Below are positions 6,485 to 11,428 of a DNA stretch of 11,428 nucleotides, piece after piece (position 1 is the stretch's first letter; each line of letters opens with the position of its first letter). The notes below the pieces were generated by a model. That model saw only the letters and a list, made by a program, of their open reading frames with translations. It searched no databases and had not been told where the DNA came from. A program made the translations under genes and the position numbers. The DNA is from Candidatus Avelusimicrobium ruminicola (lineage in GTDB: Bacteria > Elusimicrobiota > Elusimicrobia > Elusimicrobiales > Elusimicrobiaceae): contig ONQH01000065.1 in assembly GCA_900319885.1 (NCBI GenBank), positions 1 to 11,428 of the forward strand, written 5' to 3'.

Positions 6485-9400
6485 CTAGTTTTTAGATACG
6501 GAAAGAGCATACGGAACTTTATCTAATGTCTTTCTTAAGTGTTCTATATCTTTCGCAGAAGTAGGCCCAAAGTATTTAGGATCACTAAAGATGTGGTTTT
6601 CAGTATCTGCCTGTTGCAATTTAGTGCAGATGCCATTTAATTCCTGAATTAATTCCTCGGCCCGTGCATTATCTTCCTCATGAGCTCTCATATAGGTTTG
6701 CAAGTTATCTATCGCACGGTATACATATTCACTAAACAATTGGTACGTATTCTCCTTTACTTCCGTCCCGTTCAAAATACGATTCCCTAATTGCACTAAA
6801 TCGTGACGAATTAAATCTTTGGCTTTTTCAAAATTAACATTTTCTTCTGCTAATTTATAAGTTCCTTCTGCACGATAAGTCATATGATCCGCTAATTCTT
6901 CCAATTGTCCATCTTTGCTCAAGGCTACGCAGAATTTGTTAAATTCATTGACTAGCATAATGGAAGGATTATTTTTCTTTAATGCTTCACGATAACTCCT
7001 TGCAATACTCATCAAGTCATTAAAGCTACCTTGTAAGTTCGTATTCATACCGCTGATCTCTTTGACAGCTAACAAACGGTTATGAACCTTCACTAAATCT
7101 TCAAGCATTTTAGTCAGTTTCATTTCCGAAGTCAATCCGTCAATGGAGTTTTTCTTCAAATCTGCAATAGATTTGTTTAATTGTCCTAAATTAGCGTCCA
7201 CGTTAGTTTGGGAAATACCAAATGCTTGGGCATTTACATTTCCGGCTTGAATTTCCGATTCGCTAATTTCAACTGTACTGAATGCCTTTATAAAATCCTT
7301 GGTCAAATCACGATGTCTCCAGGCCAGTCCACCCAATATTACAGAGGATACTAAGAAAATCAAGCGATCCATTGTAAACACAGGGTTTTCTCCATACATT
7401 TGTATTGCCTTCAACAGGCCATCGGCCACATGAGAATCTGATAACAAATAGGCAATGGCCGTGGCAAACCCCACACCAATTAACCCGCCGGTATTATACA
7501 AAGAATAGGAACGAGCAGCTCTAAAGCTCCAATCTTTTTCTTGGCGATTTAACTTGTCTAATTTGGCTTCACGTTCTTCAGCACTCAGTTCTTGGTCAGC
7601 CTGCACTTCTTTCTTAAGCGAAGCAATTTTCCCAGACACAATATTCTGCATACGGGTATTATCCAATTGCCCAGGTACAGCCGTACCAATGTACAGAGCG
7701 GCTACAGCCAACGCAGTAACTATAGCACCAATAGAACTATAGGGCAACAGCATAACTGCCGTTGAAGCAGCTGCCAAAAGGGGCAACGAGAGACCTGTTA
7801 ATTGGTCGTCCGTATATTTGCCGGTTTTGACTGCTTTTTTCGCCCATTCACGCATGGCATACGAACAGGCCATAAAGCCCACCATGACCAATTGCCCAAT
7901 TTTCTGCCCTCCGATGAGAGGCAAAACTCCTTCAGCATTAACAACTTGGGAAACAATGGCCAACAAGGGGGCATAACCAGCATACACGTTAATTACACGA
8001 TCTCTAATGCCTTTTACCGCAGCTGATTTCACAATTAAATCTTTATAATTTTTCTTAAATTCTTTTTTCTCAGCCTTTTTTTGCTCATCACTAATTTCGT
8101 CTTTTTTATTCTCTTCAGGCACTTTAGCCAATAGATTTAGAGCTGTCTTATCAGTAACTGCTATACCCGATGACGAGCGAACCAGCGGCGTATTCATGAA
8201 CAACATAAATGTCATACCCAACAGGGTAAAAGCAAACGGGATGGCTATCGTCCAAGACAAACCTCCCAATGCTTTTAACCCGAAAAGGAAAGTAAGACCT
8301 GTTAAAACCATGCGAGACAGTTGCTTGGTGCTGGCAAATTCCAAGTTAGCCTCATGACGAGCGAGCGGATCCTTGTAAATGGTAGCTAACACAACAGGTT
8401 GCAATAAGCCAAATAAACTACCTGTAAAAATGGCTGTAGCTAAAGGAAGGGCCGGCTTCCATAATCCTAACGTTTCCGGATTTTCAAAACCTGTCATATG
8501 GAAAACACCTAATGAAATACCCAACCCCAATGCAGCAATCGCAAACAGTCCATACATAGAGGCTTTAACTCCCCAATCACGTAAATACCCAGCCATTGCC
8601 GCTGCCACCCCAGGAGATGCATACCCTTGTCCAGGAACAAGGTTACCCACAGCATTCACAGGAGCTCCCTCCACAGAACTAATTGCACCTTTGTAAAGTC
8701 CTGCTACAGATGCACCGGAGTCCAACCCAATGTATAACCCCCATAAGGTAAGCATCTGTTTAAGGGAATCGGCCGCATTGAGCTCTAATTCAAAGGTTAG
8801 TGGAGTCGTTAGCTTTCCTGCTTTTTGGGCTTGAGTTTTAATCTCTAGCATTTTGGCAATAGCCAACATATCTGTCGTAGAGTAGGGGGTAGCCAACCCT
8901 ACTTTCACAGATCCTTCCGTCTCTATTTTAGCAAGTAGAGCAGCGGATAGTGGGTTGCTTTCAGCTAATTCTCTGTTTTGTTTTACAAATTTCCATTGAC
9001 CATTTTCATCCAGGGCTAATACAAATCCTTTAGGAATATCAAACCCGGAATCATCTGCCATATACTTTACCCCCCAAGAGGATCTCTTGAACCAGGAACG
9101 AGGTTTTTTCCAATTTGGGAATTTAAGCCAGTATGGAATACGCGATAATAATTTACCATATTTACTGGCCTGGATTTGCGTCAAGACACCTACCGGAGAT
9201 TCACTCAGGTTACCGTTAGAATCACGATAATAAAATGGGATATGTTTATCGTAGTGTATTACATCACCACGCTCTGTACCTTGCATATGTTCTTGAACAA
9301 AGTTAGAATCGGTACGAAATGCGGAGTAGATGCGTTTTAAATCAGCATCTGGAGCAATATATGTATTGGTTCCAATATCCTCTGCACTCATAATAGGCAT

Positions 9401-11428
9401 TTGTTCCGTAGCTTCTGCCAACGCTCTAGCCTGGCTACTAAATCCCGGAGCACCCACCACATCCATTAATTCAGAATTCCATATATCTTGCTCTACAGCA
9501 TCCGAAATAGCGTTTACGCCATCGGAAATCAGTTGTTCTGTATAAAGAGAATATAAGCGCTTACCCAAGTTGATTGTATTTTCTTGACGTCCTAATTCGA
9601 TCACAGCATTTAAGGCCGCCGGTGTCAAAGATTGTTGTAGAATATCATTTAACTTGCCCATCTTATACAACCGCACCAATGCCTCTCCTTTTACATTTTC
9701 TGAGGCTTCACTTTGTAAAATAGCAACTAATCTAGTAGGTAATGGTGCACCTAAATTTAAAATTTCCAAGGCTTGTTTATCCGCTTGTTTTCTTAAACTA
9801 CTAGAAGATGCTCCCGTTGCGCCTGTCAATTTATAGAGCCAAGAGCGAGGCATCGGGATTAAACTACTTGCCGCAATACCACTGGTAGATTTTCCACCCA
9901 TGGTTACCGCACGCGCCTTGCTCGCTGCGTTAGTCACAGACGGACTTACAGAAGAAGTAGCAGGTGTTTGCGTTTTAACTTTCGCGTTTTCACGCACGGT
10001 ACGTTCGGCGGCTTGTTGTGCCACCATGCCACCCGTATTGGGGGTACCGGTACGCGCGCTGGCCCCCGGGCCGGCATTAAACTCTTCCAAACTGATAAAA
10101 TTGTTTTGAGCCGTACGTACATGTTCCACCATTTCCATAGCCGGGGCTTCATGTACAGCCGCTTCCGCTGTTAACGGAGCCGCACCGGGGAATAACCCCA
10201 TCCACCCATAGCGCGACGTAACAAACATGCGTAAACCTACTAAGGTACTCGCCGCATCTACACGGATGCGATCCCATATACTAAAATTCTTGCCGGTAGA
10301 AGGCGTGGTTTTAGGGCCTACATAATCCGGGTTTTCCTTCCAACTTTGTACTTCTTGGCCCAGTTTATTGGTAACGGTAGTTTGAATATATTGCGGATTG
10401 GGGTTTACCGCCGCTTGTTGGGCTACAGCAGGTTCTTCCGCTACGGCGTGTTCAATAGGTGCTTGCATCACGGGTTGCACTTTACCCGTATGGGCTACAG
10501 GCGCGCCAGCACTGGCATATAACTCACGAGAAGCGTTTTCCGTAGCAGGATCTACTATGCTAAACTGTCCTTCCATATCGCCTTGGGCCAACCGGCCTTC
10601 CATATCGCCGGATACGGTTTTCCCTGCATTGGCATAACGGAAAGTAGAAAATTCATCTAAACGCGCCGCACAAGAGGGCAAATCACCATATTTTTCCAAA
10701 GCACCTTGGAAGGGCCCCATATCCACTGCGGTACGTTGTTTTTTAGCAATCGTCAGCGTCAACTTATTGGCCTTAGCATACGAAGAAATTCCATCCCATA
10801 ATTCAGGAGCGATGGAAGAAATTTCAGACATTTTGCTTAATTCTTTATAGGCCTCTAAGCGTAACAAAGCGTGGGAAGTAACCGTAGTAATAAGCGGTTC
10901 CGCGGCGGTACCCACCGATTTTTGATACAATTCAAAAAGAATCGGCGCATCATGTTCCGCTACGCCAATTAAACCTAAAGAAGAAATATTTACGGCTGTT
11001 TCCGCTAGAGCCTCCACGGCTTGCGGTGCGGAGGCCAAAGATTGCGGTAGGGCATCAAATTTAACAGATTCTAGGTTTTTGCGATAAAATTCAAGTCCTT
11101 TCGTTAGATCAGCCGGTGAAACAGTCTTATTTAATACATTTATCGGAAAATCTGCCAACATCATCAGACGTTGTTCGGCTAGATTGGCGTGATCTAAAAT
11201 CGTTCCGCCTTGCGGGAGCAAACTTCCGTAAGTAGTATGCAACGAAGTTCTTGCATTATTAAATACAACTCTTTGCGTTTGGGTGGCATTTAAGGTAGTG
11301 CGTCCTTTAGAGGCGGCAGAACCGACGGAAGATGTACGAGGAGATTGCGTGGGCGTTGTAGCCGAAACTCTACCTTCAGCACGAGGAGTAGTAGGTCTTA
11401 CAGCAGGGGTTGTGTGCCGAGGAGTAGT
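6485..11428 (-). CDS. giant multidomain membrane protein with an MFS-like core, 5' end outside the window
   Basis: The frame is open from the right edge (11428) to a stop at 6485, so at least 1647 residues are visible and the start lies outside. A TTG at 11242 is used here only as numbering origin (residue 1). Order: a Thr/Pro/Ser-rich edge; helical HEAT-like stretches (about 60-140 and 485-575) around a low-complexity Ala/Pro/Thr region (210-460); a Trp/Lys-rich segment (702-727); and about twelve hydrophobic segments at 826-850, 868-886, 894-915, 929-956, 975-997, 998-1021, 1083-1104, 1114-1133, 1150-1170, 1171-1192, 1249-1268 and 1290-1309. A charged loop (1022-1080) splits them six and six, as in major facilitator proteins, and GYLRDWGVK (885-893) resembles the MFS loop 2-3 motif. 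Residues 1320-1585 are helical, charged, probably coiled coil and cytoplasmic. Substrate and role are unknown; MFS assignment rests on topology. Confidence 0.75.
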   Translation of the reverse strand, partial: TTPRHTTPAVRPTTPRAEGRVSATTPTQSPRTSSVGSAASKGRTTLNATQTQRVVFNNARTSLHTTYGSLLPQGGTILDHANLAEQRLMMLADFPINVLNKTVSPADLTKGLEFYRKNLESVKFDALPQSLASAPQAVEALAETAVNISSLGLIGVAEHDAPILFELYQKSVGTAAEPLITTVTSHALLRLEAYKELSKMSEISSIAPELWDGISSYAKANKLTLTIAKKQRTAVDMGPFQGALEKYGDLPSCAARLDEFSTFRYANAGKTVSGDMEGRLAQGDMEGQFSIVDPATENASRELYASAGAPVAHTGKVQPVMQAPIEHAVAEEPAVAQQAAVNPNPQYIQTTVTNKLGQEVQSWKENPDYVGPKTTPSTGKNFSIWDRIRVDAASTLVGLRMFVTSRYGWMGLFPGAAPLTAEAAVHEAPAMEMVEHVRTAQNNFISLEEFNAGPGASARTGTPNTGGMVAQQAAERTVRENAKVKTQTPATSSVSPSVTNAASKARAVTMGGKSTSGIAASSLIPMPRSWLYKLTGATGASSSSLRKQADKQALEILNLGAPLPTRLVAILQSEASENVKGEALVRLYKMGKLNDILQQSLTPAALNAVIELGRQENTINLGKRLYSLYTEQLISDGVNAISDAVEQDIWNSELMDVVGAPGFSSQARALAEATEQMPIMSAEDIGTNTYIAPDADLKRIYSAFRTDSNFVQEHMQGTERGDVIHYDKHIPFYYRDSNGNLSESPVGVLTQIQASKYGKLLSRIPYWLKFPNWKKPRSWFKRSSWGVKYMADDSGFDIPKGFVLALDENGQWKFVKQNRELAESNPLSAALLAKIETEGSVKVGLATPYSTTDMLAIAKMLEIKTQAQKAGKLTTPLTFELELNAADSLKQMLTLWGLYIGLDSGASVAGLYKGAISSVEGAPVNAVGNLVPGQGYASPGVAAAMAGYLRDWGVKASMYGLFAIAALGLGISLGVFHMTGFENPETLGLWKPALPLATAIFTGSLFGLLQPVVLATIYKDPLARHEANLEFASTKQLSRMVLTGLTFLFGLKALGGLSWTIAIPFAFTLLGMTFMLFMNTPLVRSSSGIAVTDKTALNLLAKVPEENKKDEISDEQKKAEKKEFKKNYKDLIVKSAAVKGIRDRVINVYAGYAPLLAIVSQVVNAEGVLPLIGGQKIGQLVMVGFMACSYAMREWAKKAVKTGKYTDDQLTGLSLPLLAAASTAVMLLPYSSIGAIVTALAVAALYIGTAVPGQLDNTRMQNIVSGKIASLKKEVQADQELSAEEREAKLDKLNRQEKDWSFRAARSYSLYNTGGLIGVGFATAIAYLLSDSHVADGLLKAIQMYGENPVFTMDRLIFLVSSVILGGLAWRHRDLTKDFIKAFSTVEISESEIQAGNVNAQAFGISQTNVDANLGQLNKSIADLKKNSIDGLTSEMKLTKMLEDLVKVHNRLLAVKEISGMNTNLQGSFNDLMSIARSYREALKKNNPSIMLVNEFNKFCVALSKDGQLEELADHMTYRAEGTYKLAEENVNFEKAKDLIRHDLVQLGNRILNGTEVKENTYQLFSEYVYRAIDNLQTYMRAHEEDNARAEELIQELNGICTKLQQADTENHIFSDPKYFGPTSAKDIEHLRKTLDKVPYALSVSKN
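10569..10609 (-). repeat. 14-bp direct repeat inside the giant gene
   Basis: CCTTCCATATCGCC (plus strand) occurs at 10569-10582 and again at 10596-10609, a period of 27 bases or 9 codons. It encodes the doubled GDMEG of SGDMEGRLAQGDMEGQF, a small in-frame duplication in the low-complexity region. Confidence 0.75.
11382..11428 (-). repeat. repeated Thr-Thr-Pro-Arg coding motif at the window edge
   Basis: CGAGGAGTAGT (plus strand) occurs at 11382-11392 and 11418-11428, 36 bases or 12 codons apart, encoding TTPR each time in a Thr/Pro-rich tract. The repeat may continue beyond the edge. Confidence 0.5.

Noticed and set aside
6188..6526. Plus-strand open frames at 6188-6526
   Set aside because: They run across the GlpT-like leader, its promoter and the terminator of the large gene, with no ribosome binding site or protein-like sequence.
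7554..10637. Plus-strand open frames antisense to the giant gene
   Set aside because: All are short and overlap a continuous minus-strand frame with convincing membrane-segment structure.

Overview
The window most likely comes from a host-associated, fermentative bacterium of the Elusimicrobiota (Elusimicrobium-like). The main clue is the short type IV pilin-like protein, whose N-terminal helix style (FTLIELLVVVLIIGILAAIA) is very common in that group. A conventional outer-membrane-type protein with a Sec signal supports a diderm cell. The phylum call is inference; no rRNA or other firm marker is present. The DNA is moderate in GC, and most transcription units are short and closed by strong C-rich hairpin terminators.

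Layout, left to right. (1) 1-47: tail of an upstream gene on the + strand, followed after 9 bases by cytidine deaminase (cdd, 57-512) and a terminator. (2) 613-1623 (+): glyceraldehyde-3-phosphate dehydrogenase (gap), ending in a hairpin shared with the convergent gene. (3) 1687-2304 (-): pilin-like protein with its own clear promoter. (4) 2412-3275 (-): a secreted, probably beta-barrel outer-membrane protein of unrecognised family. (5) 3429-4850 (+): pyruvate kinase of the PykA, K+-independent type, divergent from (4) and closed by a hairpin shared with (6). (6) 4923-6235 (-): a GlpT-family organophosphate:phosphate antiporter broken by a deletion of about 50 bases plus frameshift that removes the end of TM1 and the phosphate-binding arginine. 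(7) 6485-11428 (-): one very large gene running off the right edge. At least 1647 codons are visible, encoding a Pro/Thr-rich segment, alpha-helical (HEAT-like) regions, a Trp/Lys-rich stretch, a 6+6 transmembrane MFS-like core and a helical C-terminal domain.

Functionally, gap and pyk are two steps of lower glycolysis, each on its own promoter; cdd serves pyrimidine salvage. The broken antiporter would have imported glycerol-3-phosphate or a similar phosphate ester, so that route is probably lost, or the deletion is an assembly error. The giant MFS fusion is the least explained object in the window and the best candidate for something undescribed. No RNA genes, insertion sequences, CRISPR arrays or integrases were seen.
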